5,900 bases of DNA from Mariprofundales bacterium. Its GTDB lineage: Bacteria; Pseudomonadota; Zetaproteobacteria; Mariprofundales; S012-25. The stretch is taken from positions 1 through 5,900 of the forward strand of contig WFOX01000023.1 of assembly GCA_015487905.1 (NCBI GenBank). The letters are read 5' to 3'. This document shows positions 1 to 5,895 of this stretch, one piece after another; position 1 is the stretch's first letter, and each line of letters begins with the position of its first letter. Position numbers and translations under genes: made by a program. The notes beneath the pieces were generated by a model. That model had not been told where the DNA came from. It saw only the letters and a list, made by a program, of their open reading frames with translations, and searched no databases.

Positions 1-986
1 AGGTGTTTTTGGAGCCGGAAGGAAGGGATCATGCCGAGGTGTATCCCAATGGGCTTTCCACTTCGCTGCCGATTGAGGTGCAATGGGAGTTCATCCGCTC
101 CATCCCGGGGCTTGAGGATGCGCGCATCATTCGGCCTGGTTATGCGATTGAATACACCTATGTGGATCCCACCGAGCTGTTCCCCACCCTGGAGACGAAG
201 CGCATTCCCAGGCTGTTTCATGCCGGGCAAATCAACGGCACCACGGGCTACGAAGAGGCCGCGGCGCAAGGGCTTGTCGCCGGCATCAACGCCGCAGCCG
301 TGGCATTGGATTTGGAAAAGTGGGTGCCTACGCGCGATCTCGCCTATATCGGCGTGCTCGTGGACGATCTCACCACGCGCGGCGTGACCGAGCCCTATCG
401 GATGCTCACGGCGCGCGCGGAGTTCCGCTTGGAGCTGCGCGAGGACAATGCTTGGCTGCGCCTTGGCGAGCACGCGTTGAGGCTTGGGCTTTACGACGAA
501 GAGCGCAAAGCGCGCTATCTTGCCCGTCGCGAGCGCTTTGAGCGCGCTTGGGAGAAGGTGCAGGCGTATCGTCTCCGCCCGGATGCGGCCACGCGCGAGC
601 GGCTTGCAAGGCAGGGGTTGCCTGTGCCGACGCAGCCCGTGCGGCTTGTGGATTACGCGCATCGGCCCGAGGTGGGCGCCTGGCGCGCGCTTATGCTCGT
701 GGATCTTCCGGAAGACCGTTGGGTGCAGCGCGCGCTTGCCTCCCTCGTGCATTATGCGGGATACCTGGAAAAGCAACGCGAGGAAGTGGAGCGCTTCCGT
801 CGCATGGAGGCATGGGAAATCCCTGAGGATTTGGATTATGGCCGCATCAAGGGACTCAGTCACGAAAGTCGGGAGCGGTTGCAGGCCGCGCGCCCGCGCA
901 CGGTCGGCCAAGCCATGCGACTGCCTGGGGTGACGCCTGCTGCGATTTCGGCCTTGCTTTTGCACTTGCGCGCGTGCAAGCGCTAG
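1..986 (+). CDS. mnmG: MnmG (GidA) tRNA uridine-34 modification enzyme, C-terminal half, 5' truncated by window edge
   Basis: MnmG is an FAD-dependent enzyme that works with MnmE to install carboxymethylaminomethyl groups at C5 of the wobble uridine in certain tRNAs. The window starts inside the gene (first full codon at position 3) and 327 residues are visible. Compared with the E. coli protein of about 629 residues, roughly the first 300 are missing, including the N-terminal FAD-binding region. Recognisable family blocks are FLEPEG, YPNGLSTSLP, RPGYAIEY, HAGQINGTTGYEEAAAQG, GVLVDDLTTRG, EPYRMLTARAEFRL and LREDNAWLRL. The C-terminal helical domain ends with IPEDLDY and GVTPAAISALLLHL, which closely follows E. 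coli and is the part that contacts MnmE in known structures. The stop TAG is at 984-986. The gene overlaps rsmG by 13 bp, the usual neighbour pair. Identification is very secure. Confidence 0.98.
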   Translation, partial: VFLEPEGRDHAEVYPNGLSTSLPIEVQWEFIRSIPGLEDARIIRPGYAIEYTYVDPTELFPTLETKRIPRLFHAGQINGTTGYEEAAAQGLVAGINAAAVALDLEKWVPTRDLAYIGVLVDDLTTRGVTEPYRMLTARAEFRLELREDNAWLRLGEHALRLGLYDEERKARYLARRERFERAWEKVQAYRLRPDAATRERLARQGLPVPTQPVRLVDYAHRPEVGAWRALMLVDLPEDRWVQRALASLVHYAGYLEKQREEVERFRRMEAWEIPEDLDYGRIKGLSHESRERLQAARPRTVGQAMRLPGVTPAAISALLLHLRACKR

Positions 987-1522
987 AGGAGCAACTCGTT
1001 CGCTATGCAAAGGAGGTGGCGCGCTTTGCGCGCGCGCTTAATCTTACAGGTGCGCGCACGCCCGAAGCCTTTTTGACGCGGCTTGCAAGGCCTTCGCTTG
1101 CCCTGTTGCGCTGGATGCCCGCTCAGGGGAAGCTATTGGATGTTGGCTCAGGCAATGGCATTCCGGGCGTGCCGTTGCTGCTTGCAAGGCCTGGGCTTTC
1201 TGGTGTGTTCGTGGAGCGGCGCGCCAAGCGCGCGGAGTTTTTGCGCCATCTCGTGCGCACGCTTGCGCTTCGGGCTGAGGTCATCGCTGCGGACATTGCG
1301 CATGTGCTGCCCATTGGCGCCGATGTGCTCGTGGCGCGGGCGGTGGGGCCTGAAGCGCATTTGCTTGCTTGGGGAGCGCGGCACCTTCAGCCTAGCGGCC
1401 GCGCCGTGCTCGTGGTGCCGAGCACCCAAGAGCCGCAAGCGCAGCCGGAGTGGCGTCTTGTAGAGGATGTGCGCGTGGAGGGGATGCGGGTGCGCGTGTG
1501 GCAACGCGGAGGTTTCACGTGA
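974..1522 (+). CDS. rsmG: RsmG (GidB) family 16S rRNA (guanine-527-N7) methyltransferase, short and divergent
   Basis: RsmG transfers a methyl group from S-adenosylmethionine to N7 of G527 in 16S rRNA. The protein is 182 residues (E. coli 207). The SAM-binding loop is clear: LLDVGSGNGIPGVPLLLARP at residues 54-73. It is followed by an acidic strand end (Glu81), AKRAEFL at 84-90 matching the family KR..FL block, and ARAVG at 121-125 matching the family SRA motif. The N-terminal helix carries ALNLT (21-25), as in the family. It is unusual in two places. The family H..LDSL block reads RLARPSL (36-42), so the His and Asp are absent, and the usual R.E after the third strand is not evident. The start is taken as GTG at 974, the only plausible start there; no Shine-Dalgarno is obvious, so translation probably depends on coupling to mnmG. 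The synteny with mnmG and parA strongly supports the call, though full activity is not assured. Confidence 0.93.
   Translation: MQALEEQLVRYAKEVARFARALNLTGARTPEAFLTRLARPSLALLRWMPAQGKLLDVGSGNGIPGVPLLLARPGLSGVFVERRAKRAEFLRHLVRTLALRAEVIAADIAHVLPIGADVLVARAVGPEAHLLAWGARHLQPSGRAVLVVPSTQEPQAQPEWRLVEDVRVEGMRVRVWQRGGFT
1508..1512 (+). promoter_or_regulatory. Ribosome binding site of parA
   Basis: GGAGG lies six bases upstream of the GTG at 1519. It fixes that codon as the parA start over in-frame upstream codons inside rsmG and over downstream GTG codons at Val9/Val10. Its last two bases are shared with the parS-like palindrome. Confidence 0.8.
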
Positions 1523-1526
1523 AACA
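1511..1526. promoter_or_regulatory. parS: parS centromere-like site (ParB binding site)
   Basis: The sequence GGTTTCACGTGAAACA matches the widely conserved bacterial parS consensus TGTTTCACGTGAAACA at 15 of 16 positions; only the first base differs. Positions 1512-1525 form a 14-bp perfect palindrome. ParB dimers bind parS, load as CTP-dependent clamps and spread, and ParA then moves the complex to separate sister origins. The site covers the last codons and stop of rsmG and the start codon of parA, with parB encoded just downstream. Placement near parAB and the origin is typical for parS. The match is seen directly; binding is inferred. Confidence 0.9.
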
Positions 1527-2316
1527 TCCCAAGCTCGGCTATGTGGTGGCGGTGGCCAATCAAAAAGGCGGGGTGGGCAAAACCACCACGGCCATCAATC
1601 TAGCCGCTTCGCTGGCCGCGCTGGATCGCGAGGTGTTGCTCGTGGATATAGATCCGCAAGGCAACGCCTCCACGGGCTTGGGCATGGACAAGCGCAAAGA
1701 AGACGGCCCCAGCATCGGCGAGGTGCTTTTGGGAGAGGCCGCGCTTGCCGAGGCCGTGCGCCCCACGCAGATAGAGGGGCTTTCCTTGGTTCCCTCCACG
1801 GTAGCGCTTGCGGGCACGAGCGTGGAGTTGCTGGATTTGGAGGAAAAGGAGCGGCGGCTTGAGCAGGCTTGCGCGCGCTATGAGGGCAGGCCCTTTGATG
1901 TCGTATTTGTGGATTGCCCGCCATCGCTCAATCTTCTCACCATCAATGCGCTTGTGGCCGCCGATGCCGTGTTCGTGCCCTTGCAGGCGGAGTTTTTCGC
2001 CTTGGAAGGCCTGGCGCAGCTGATTGACACGATTCGGCGCGTGCGGGCGCGCCTCAATCCCCGCTTGCAGTTGCTCGGCGTGTTGCTCACGATGGTGGAT
2101 CGCCGCAATCGTTTGAGCCAAGAGGTAGAGGAAGAGGTGCGGCGCTACTTCGGTGCGCAGGCGTTGCGCAGCGTGATCCCGCGCAATGTGCGCATCTCAG
2201 AAGCCCCAAGCCACGGGCTTCCGGTGCTGCACTACGATGCGCGCTCCGCAGGCGCCGTCGCCTATCTGGAGGCGGCAGCGGAAGTTCTAGCTCGGATAGA
2301 AGGAGAGCGAGCATGA
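1519..2316 (+). CDS. parA: ParA (Soj) chromosome-partitioning ATPase
   Basis: ParA is a Walker-type ATPase that binds DNA non-specifically in its ATP dimer form and is stimulated by ParB, which drives origin segregation. The 265-residue protein has the usual chromosomal length (Soj about 253). The deviant Walker A motif KGGVGKTT is at residues 16-23, with signature lysine Lys16 and P-loop lysine Lys21. The A' motif DIDPQGN is at 43-49, with Asp45 in the catalytic position. Walker B is FVDCPPS at 130-136. The C-terminal block IPRNVRISEAPSHGLPV is the family hallmark. The GTG start at 1519 has a GGAGG six bases upstream and overlaps the rsmG stop as GTGA; longer upstream in-frame reading lies inside rsmG. 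It lacks the long N-terminal extension of plasmid ParA repressors, so it is the chromosomal, non-HTH type. A parS-like site covers its start codon. Confidence 0.98.
   Translation: MKHPKLGYVVAVANQKGGVGKTTTAINLAASLAALDREVLLVDIDPQGNASTGLGMDKRKEDGPSIGEVLLGEAALAEAVRPTQIEGLSLVPSTVALAGTSVELLDLEEKERRLEQACARYEGRPFDVVFVDCPPSLNLLTINALVAADAVFVPLQAEFFALEGLAQLIDTIRRVRARLNPRLQLLGVLLTMVDRRNRLSQEVEEEVRRYFGAQALRSVIPRNVRISEAPSHGLPVLHYDARSAGAVAYLEAAAEVLARIEGERA
2300..2305 (+). promoter_or_regulatory. Ribosome binding site of parB
   Basis: AAGGAG lies seven bases upstream of the ATG at 2313, inside the last codons of parA. It supports this ATG as the parB start and efficient coupled translation through the ATGA overlap. 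Confidence 0.75.
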
Positions 2317-3167
2317 GCCGTTCGCGTCGTGGTCTCGGACGGGGATTGGAGGCGCTTTTGGGAGATGCGCCGGCGCCGGAGTGGATGGAAGCAGCAAAGA
2401 TGATCCCGATCTCATTGATTCGTCCCAACCCCTATCAGCCTCGCACGCGCTTTGATGCCGAAGAGTTGGAAGACCTCGTGCGTTCCGTGCGCCGCCATGG
2501 CGTTCTTGCGCCGGTGCTCGTGCGCCCCCGCGAAGGCGGCTACGAGCTTGTGGCCGGCGAACGGCGCTGGCGGGCTGCGCAAAAAGCGGGGCTTCCCGAA
2601 ATCCCGGCCGTGGTGCGCGAGCTTTCCGATTTGGAAGCCTTGGATTTGGCGCTCGTGGAAAACCTGCAACGCGAAGCGCTCACACCAATGGAGACGGCGC
2701 GGGCCTTTGCGCGCTTGCATGAGGAGTTCGGCCTCACCCATCAAGAGATTGCGGAGCGCGTGGGCATTTCGCGCGCGCAAGTGACGAACACGATGCGCTT
2801 GTTGCAGCTTCCCGAATCCGTGCAGCGCTTGGTGGAGGAAGGGGTGCTTGCGCCGGGGCTTGCGCGCGCGCTTGTGGGGCTTGCGCCGGAGACGGCGCGC
2901 ACCTTGGCTGAACGCGCCGTGGCCGAAGGCTGGACGGCAAGGCGCATGGAGCGCGAGGTCAAGCGTGCGCGCGCAGGGGCGGTGGCGCGCAAGGGCCAGG
3001 CATCGGCGCGCGATCCGGACTTGGAGGCCTTGGCGCGGGAGCTTTCGCACCTCACCGGCTTGAAAGTCGTGATCCGTGCGCAACCTGGCCGTGGGGGGCG
3101 CATGGAGTTTCATTTTCGCCGCGCTGAGGAGCTGGATGCCGTGATTGCGAGGTTGCGCGCGCGGTGA
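2313..3167 (+). CDS. parB: ParB (Spo0J) parS-binding CTPase clamp
   Basis: ParB recognises parS, binds and hydrolyses CTP, and slides or spreads on DNA to build the partition complex that ParA segregates and that recruits SMC. The 284-residue protein is of normal length. The extreme N-terminus has the ParA-stimulating signature RGLGRGLEALLGD (6-18). The CTP-binding ParB/Sulfiredoxin domain runs from about residue 30 to 125 and includes IRPNPYQPR (36-44), GVLAPVLVRP (63-72), the GERRWRAA box (82-89) and ENLQRE (116-121). The helix-turn-helix that reads parS lies at about 142-163 (THQEIAERVGISRAQVTN), and the C-terminal dimerisation domain covers roughly the last 45 residues. It starts with ATG, overlapping the parA stop as ATGA behind an AAGGAG. 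All key motifs look intact. The nearby parS-like palindrome at the head of parA is its expected target. Confidence 0.98.
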   Translation: MSRSRRGLGRGLEALLGDAPAPEWMEAAKMIPISLIRPNPYQPRTRFDAEELEDLVRSVRRHGVLAPVLVRPREGGYELVAGERRWRAAQKAGLPEIPAVVRELSDLEALDLALVENLQREALTPMETARAFARLHEEFGLTHQEIAERVGISRAQVTNTMRLLQLPESVQRLVEEGVLAPGLARALVGLAPETARTLAERAVAEGWTARRMEREVKRARAGAVARKGQASARDPDLEALARELSHLTGLKVVIRAQPGRGGRMEFHFRRAEELDAVIARLRAR

Positions 3168-4183
3168 GGGTGCAAGGCCGCCACCTGCGCGCTGTGGATT
3201 GGGATGCACGGAAGCAAGCCGTTGTTTGGATAGATCAAAACGCGCTGCCGTTTCGGTTTGTGCTGCGGCATACGCGCGATCCCGAGGAGGTTGCGCGCGC
3301 GATTGAGACGATGTCCGTGCGCGGTGCACCCACGATTGGCGCCGCAGCCGCGCTTGGGCTTGCGCTTGTCTGGCAGCACATGCCCGCGCAATGGGAGAAA
3401 TGGAAGCAGCGGTTTTTGCGCACGCGGCCCACGGCCGTGAACCTCTTTCATGCCGTGGCTTGGATGGATGCAGGCTTTCAGGCGCGCGAGGATCCCGTCG
3501 CTCGCGCGATGGCTTGGCTGGAGCGGGAGGTTGCGGCTCACAAGGCCATCGGGGAGCACGCAGCGGCGTTGCTTGCGCGCGCAGGAAACAGGATTCTTAC
3601 GCATTGCAATGCAGGCTGGCTTGCGGCCGTGGATTGGGGCACGGCGCTTGCAGGGATTTATCGGCTGCATGCGGAAGGCGAGCAAGTGCATGTTTGGGTC
3701 AATGAAACGCGGCCGCGCGGGCAAGGCGCCAGGCTTACGGTTTGGGAGCTCGCGCAGGAGGGCATCGCCCATACCTTGCAAGTGGATGCAGCCGCCGCGG
3801 CGTTGATGCGGGCCGGCGAGGTGGATGCCGTGATCGTGGGCGCGGATCGCATTGCGCGCAACGGCGATGTCGCCAACAAGATCGGCACCTACATGCTCGC
3901 CGTGCTTGCGCAGGCGCATGGCATCCCCTTTTATGTGGCCGCGCCCACAAGCACGATGGATGATAACTGTCCGCATGGGGAAGCGATCCCGATTGAAATG
4001 CGCGCAAAAGAAGAGCTTTGCATGGTGGAAGGCGTGGACGAGGAAGGCATCGTGCAGCGCGTGCGGATCAGCCAAGCCGAGCATGTGCGCAATCCCGCGT
4101 TTGATGTGACCCCCTGTGCGTTGATTGACGCCATCATCACCGAACAAGGCATTTGGCGCCCTTCTTCTTCCTGCTCGCGTTGA
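3164..4183 (+). CDS. mtnA: MtnA S-methyl-5-thioribose-1-phosphate isomerase
   Basis: MtnA converts methylthioribose-1-phosphate to methylthioribulose-1-phosphate in the methionine salvage pathway; it belongs to the eIF2B alpha/beta/delta-like isomerase superfamily. The 339-residue protein is about normal size. Seen in order: IDQNALP near the N-terminus, MSVRGAPTIGAAAALG, THCNAG with the catalytic cysteine at residue 148, ETRPRGQGARLTVWEL, GADRIARNGDVANKIGTY with the catalytic aspartate at 228, and PFYVAAPTSTMD. The 80-residue spacing of Cys148 and Asp228 equals that of Cys160/Asp240 in the Bacillus enzyme. The motifs favour MtnA over ribose-1,5-bisphosphate isomerase or eIF2B-type relatives. 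The GTG at 3164 overlaps the parB stop as GTGA; a second GTG at 3170 is possible, and the nearest GAGG is rather distant. The final residues WRPSSSCSR extend past the usual end (IITEQGI) into the overlap with the next gene. Confidence 0.95.
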   Translation: MRVQGRHLRAVDWDARKQAVVWIDQNALPFRFVLRHTRDPEEVARAIETMSVRGAPTIGAAAALGLALVWQHMPAQWEKWKQRFLRTRPTAVNLFHAVAWMDAGFQAREDPVARAMAWLEREVAAHKAIGEHAAALLARAGNRILTHCNAGWLAAVDWGTALAGIYRLHAEGEQVHVWVNETRPRGQGARLTVWELAQEGIAHTLQVDAAAAALMRAGEVDAVIVGADRIARNGDVANKIGTYMLAVLAQAHGIPFYVAAPTSTMDDNCPHGEAIPIEMRAKEELCMVEGVDEEGIVQRVRISQAEHVRNPAFDVTPCALIDAIITEQGIWRPSSSCSR

Positions 4184-5334
4184 TGGCGCTTGCGCCTTCG
4201 TGTGCGCAGGCGACGACCATCCGCGCCGTGGAGATTGCGGGGCTTCGCTATAGCAGCGAAGCGCTCGTGCGCCGCGAGTTGCCCTTTCATGTCGGCGATC
4301 GCTGGCGGCCGGAATGGGTGACCATCACGGAAAAGCGGCTGCTTGCGCTGGGCGTGTTTTCCGAAGTGCATGTGGTTGCGCCGGATGCCAAGGGCGTAGT
4401 GCGCATTGTTGTGCATGATCGTTGGCCGCTGTGGATCCTTCCCACGGCCACGCGCAAGGACACAGGCGCAAGTTGGCTGGGCATTGCCGTGCACGATTAC
4501 AATGTCCGCGGGCTTGCGCATGAGGCGCATTTGGAGGTTCGCAACTACACGGGCACAAACTTTTCTTCTTGGCAGCGCGTGCGCGATGGCCGTCTGGCCT
4601 ACTATTGGCGGCGCTTGGCGGCCAGCGACCTTTCTTTGCGGGTGGAGGGGACGATCAGTTCGGCGCCTGGTGCGCGCAGTGAGGCACTTGCGGTTGCCTT
4701 GGTGCGCTCGTGGGGGGAGTCGCCGGAGCTGGGGCCTAAGCTTGCTTTGGGGATGTTTCGGCAGCAAAAGACGGGCCGAAACGGGTATCTCGCATGGGGG
4801 CTGGATGCGGGGGTTGTTTGGCGCGATGTGTTTGAGCATGTGGATTGGCAAGAGGGTGCGCGTGCGGAGCTGCGCCTGCGCGCAACGCCGCGTTGGATAC
4901 GCACAAGCACCCGCTGGGAGGAGCTATCCGGGGTGTGGGCGCGATATTGGCCCATGGATGCGCGCGGAGACACCTTGAATGTGCGCATGCAGTTTCATCT
5001 ACGGCGCGGCGATCTTGCGCGCCTCGGCTATTTGGATCCATCAGGCGGTCGGGGCTTGCGCGGCTACTACCCGGGTGAAGTGCCCGCAAAGGCATGGATC
5101 ATGGCAAGCCTAGAGCCGCGCTGGCGCGTGCCGAAGGCGGAGAATGTGCAACTGGTCGGCTTCGTGGATTGGGCTTGGGTCAAGCAAGCGCGCTGGCAAG
5201 GCGTGGGTGCGCTCGGGCTGGGCCTGCGCTGGACGCTGCGCTGGCTTGCGCATGGCACCTTGCGGCTTGACTTCGGCTATGGGCTTGGCACGCGCCGCTG
5301 GCGCGTGCATTTGGGCACGGGCCAAGCCTTTTAG
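4153..5334 (+). CDS. Omp85-superfamily outer-membrane protein with a single POTRA domain
   Basis: The 393-residue protein has a signal peptide (hydrophobic FFFLLALMALA, likely cleavage after SCAQA, residue 20). One POTRA-like domain follows at about 22-90, with VEIAGL, LVRRELPF, GD, LLALGVFSEVHVV and VRIVVHDRWPL. Residues from about 95 to 393 look like a beta-barrel of alternating aromatic and polar strands. SGGRGLRGYYPGE near 298-309 carries the RGY version of the Omp85 loop-6 RGF/RGY motif (Arg303-Tyr305). The chain ends in phenylalanine, as expected for assembly by BAM. Proteins of this class insert or translocate outer-membrane proteins or act as transport barrels; the substrate here is unknown. 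BamA (about 800 residues, five POTRAs) and TamA (three POTRAs) are much larger, so this is neither. TTG at 4153 is chosen because it alone gives a complete signal peptide; ATG at 4183 (TGATG with the mtnA stop) would cut the signal peptide short. Confidence 0.85.
   Translation: MAPFFFLLALMALAPSCAQATTIRAVEIAGLRYSSEALVRRELPFHVGDRWRPEWVTITEKRLLALGVFSEVHVVAPDAKGVVRIVVHDRWPLWILPTATRKDTGASWLGIAVHDYNVRGLAHEAHLEVRNYTGTNFSSWQRVRDGRLAYYWRRLAASDLSLRVEGTISSAPGARSEALAVALVRSWGESPELGPKLALGMFRQQKTGRNGYLAWGLDAGVVWRDVFEHVDWQEGARAELRLRATPRWIRTSTRWEELSGVWARYWPMDARGDTLNVRMQFHLRRGDLARLGYLDPSGGRGLRGYYPGEVPAKAWIMASLEPRWRVPKAENVQLVGFVDWAWVKQARWQGVGALGLGLRWTLRWLAHGTLRLDFGYGLGTRRWRVHLGTGQAF
5282..5332 (+). terminator. 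Possible intrinsic terminator inside the 3' end of the outer-membrane protein gene
   Basis: GGCTTGGC (5282-5289) is the exact reverse complement of GCCAAGCC (5321-5328), which is followed at once by TTTT (5329-5332). Within the loop, GCACGCGCC (5288-5296) and GGCGCGTGC (5300-5308) form a perfect 9-bp stem with a GCT loop, sharing two bases with the outer arm. The structure ends at the stop codon and directly precedes the convergent gene end. The T-run is short and the outer loop is bulged, and hairpins arise easily in GC-rich coding DNA, so this is only a candidate. Confidence 0.3.
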
Positions 5335-5888
5335 GCGCCCTGCTGGCCGCCGAGAATCGCAGGCAGCTTTGGAAGGAATGCAAAGACCTTTGCAGCGAGC
5401 ACGAAAAGCGGCAGCCAAACGAACACGCCCGGCAAGGCCACGATCCAAAGCGCTTTTTTCGGCGGCACCTTCGCGAACTCCACCAGGCCCAACCAGCAAA
5501 GATACAGCGCCCAGATGCCTGCGACGATGTTGAACCAGGGGATCGCGAAGAACATAAGTGGTGTGCCGGCATAGGCAGTGAGCTGAAACGCATTCACGGT
5601 GGTGAGCCAGCTTCCGGCCCGTTGCGCTGCATGGGCAAGATAAGAAGACCATAACCATTGCACGGCCAGCCAAATGCCTGCATAGACGGGGAAGAAGAAC
5701 ATTGCGGAAACATCAATGAACGGAAACGCGATCACGCTGCTAAGCAAGCAAATCGTCAGCGAATACATGACCGGATCTTTGTAAAACGCGATGCGCTCAA
5801 GCCCTGCGAACAGCGTGCGCGGATGCATTAGCGCCTCGCGCACGTCAGGCCACCAAGTCTCGGAAAACCGGTCCAACACAAATGCCAT
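5331..5888 (-). CDS. Yip1-family integral membrane protein
   Basis: The 185-residue protein has about five transmembrane helices (roughly residues 39-57, 61-83, 98-117, 119-137 and 146-170) after a short amphipathic N-terminus containing the HPRTLFAGL block typical of bacterial YIP1-domain proteins (proline before a TLF/F.L element). Further family-like features are FQLTAYAGTPLMF before the third helix and VPPKKAL before the last. Bacterial Yip1 proteins are poorly characterised inner-membrane proteins, and no function can be assigned from sequence. The start is set at ATG 5888 because the GGAGG at 5896-5900 is then seven bases upstream; the in-frame TTG at 5894 would be only one base from it. 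The gene converges on the outer-membrane gene with a 4-bp overlap of stop codons (TTAG). Its regulatory region lies beyond the window. Confidence 0.8.
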   Translation of the reverse strand: MAFVLDRFSETWWPDVREALMHPRTLFAGLERIAFYKDPVMYSLTICLLSSVIAFPFIDVSAMFFFPVYAGIWLAVQWLWSSYLAHAAQRAGSWLTTVNAFQLTAYAGTPLMFFAIPWFNIVAGIWALYLCWLGLVEFAKVPPKKALWIVALPGVFVWLPLFVLAAKVFAFLPKLPAILGGQQGA

Positions 5889-5895
5889 CGTCAAT

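Noticed and set aside
647..655. DnaA-box-like TGTGGATTA
   Set aside because: It is isolated inside mnmG and one base off the consensus. GTGGAT words recur through the window because Val-Asp is often coded this way, and there is no cluster or AT-rich element to suggest an origin.
2412..3329. Antisense reading frame (305 codons) opposite parB and the start of mtnA
   Set aside because: It spans two well-identified genes, has no recognisable motif, and has the composition of a shadow frame.
3110..4147. Long antisense reading frame (345 codons, minus strand) opposite mtnA
   Set aside because: It mirrors mtnA, a clear homologue on the other strand. Its translation is rich in His, Arg, Ala and Pro with no recognisable domain, and such open antisense frames are expected in GC-rich genes.
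4153..4215. Possible lipoprotein signal around Cys17 (LAPSC)
   Set aside because: The residues before the cysteine do not fit a lipobox (Ala at -3, Pro at -2), and AQA at residue 20 is a better signal peptidase I site for an outer-membrane barrel.
4295..4302. Single GCGATCGC (HIP1-like palindrome)
   Set aside because: Only one copy was seen and it is easily explained by GC-rich coding sequence.
3931..4851. Antisense reading frame (306 codons) opposite the end of mtnA and the outer-membrane gene
   Set aside because: The plus-strand genes explain this region with a signal peptide, POTRA and MtnA motifs; the antisense product shows nothing recognisable.
5110..5673. Second minus-strand frame (187 codons) overlapping the Yip1-family gene
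   Set aside because: It is Arg/Ala/Pro-rich without membrane segments, while the other frame gives a clean five-helix protein with a good ribosome binding site.
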